From assembly GCA_016716535.1 (NCBI GenBank), contig JADJWD010000007.1, positions 1,116,001 through 1,180,000 on the forward strand: a stretch of DNA of 64,000 nucleotides. The letters are read 5' to 3'. Of this stretch, positions 63,919 through 64,000 are shown in pieces. Made by a program: the position numbers and the translations under genes. Every line of letters starts with the position of its first letter. Within the stretch, counting starts at the first letter, position 1. This stretch comes from Betaproteobacteria bacterium. GTDB taxonomy: Bacteria > Pseudomonadota > Gammaproteobacteria > Burkholderiales > Burkholderiaceae_C. A model generated the notes under the pieces. It saw only the letters and a program-made list of their open reading frames with translations. It did not search any database and had not been told where the DNA came from.

Positions 63919-64000
63919 ATGGCCGCGCCGACGCCGCCGCCGAGCGACCATGCCCGTCCCTCCGCCGGCGGCGACACGCCGGTCGGCGAGCGCCTCGCAC
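63919..64000 (+). CDS. Possible start of a further gene (partial)
   Basis: An open frame from ATG 63919 (MAAPTPPPSDHARPSAGGDT) runs off the window end. It is Pro/Ala-rich with no recognisable motif in the 27 visible codons, and no strong ribosome site is seen. It may equally be the leader of a gene that starts later. Confidence 0.25.
   Translation, partial: MAAPTPPPSDHARPSAGGDTPVGERLA

Overview
The window is one continuous piece of a very GC-rich bacterial chromosome, roughly 70% G+C by eye. Coding is dense, intergenic gaps are short, and start/stop overlaps of the ATGA/GTGA type are frequent. The closing atpIBEFHAGDC operon, a methionine synthase homocysteine domain encoded as a separate short protein, a PEP-CTERM remnant and the general protein flavour all point to a betaproteobacterium of the order Burkholderiales (Rubrivivax/Leptothrix/Roseateles-like). 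This placement is an inference; no rRNA or tRNA gene was recognised.

Layout. 0-4 kb: a minus-strand DNA-repair operon with a predicted PD-(D/E)XK nuclease, the ligase-associated MBL exonuclease and an ATP-dependent DNA ligase. 4-16.4 kb: housekeeping and accessory genes: DUF427, pirin, a DUF4397 lipoprotein, an SRAP/HMCES protein, a membrane protein coupled to the MetH homocysteine domain, a GGDEF-EAL protein, an SDR, a sterol-desaturase-like enzyme with a TlpA-like protein, and a PhoX-like phosphatase. 16.4-17.6 kb: a graveyard of truncated genes (LysR, FAD oxidoreductase, PEP-CTERM). 17.7-23.7 kb: mmsA with DUF3237, a hairpin-rich gap, UPF0149, a YegD-like Hsp70, Usp and a phosphoesterase. 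23.8-30.3 kb: an envelope-signalling block with two OmpA-like proteins, a LuxR-type response regulator, a hybrid histidine kinase, an ECF sigma factor and a frameshifted anti-sigma factor. 30.3-38.1 kb: AmpG permease, M48 protease, Crp and LuxR regulators, a VanX-like dipeptidase, one frameshifted periplasmic protein, an SHMT-like pseudogene and an outer-membrane barrel. 38.1-41 kb: ABC-F ATPase Uup and a hypothetical protein. 41-47.9 kb: a MocR-type regulator divergent from a tightly coupled six-gene operon (LysE, EamA, aminotransferase, PhzF, VOC, AlaX-type tRNA editing). 47.9-56.4 kb: a cytochrome c' / cytochrome b561 pair, GNAT, aldose epimerase - SMP-30 - glycerol-3-phosphate dehydrogenase, and a redoxin with DsbD. 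56.6 kb to the end: the F1Fo ATP synthase operon.

How genes may work together. The first operon joins cutting, resecting and sealing activities for DNA ends. The 24-30 kb block looks like two stacked envelope-sensing circuits (two-component and ECF). The MocR/LysE operon combines an exporter pair, a PLP aminotransferase, a PhzF isomerase and an Ala-tRNA editing factor. This suggests synthesis, export or detoxification of an amino-acid-like compound with protection against mistranslation; it is the most system-like unknown in the window. Several genes have a -10-like hexamer only 6-8 bases before the start codon and no Shine-Dalgarno sequence, which suggests leaderless transcription. Three ORF disruptions lie in or near repetitive or G-rich sequence (anti-sigma factor, hexanucleotide-repeat protein, PEP-CTERM fragment); sequencing error cannot be excluded for these without the reads.
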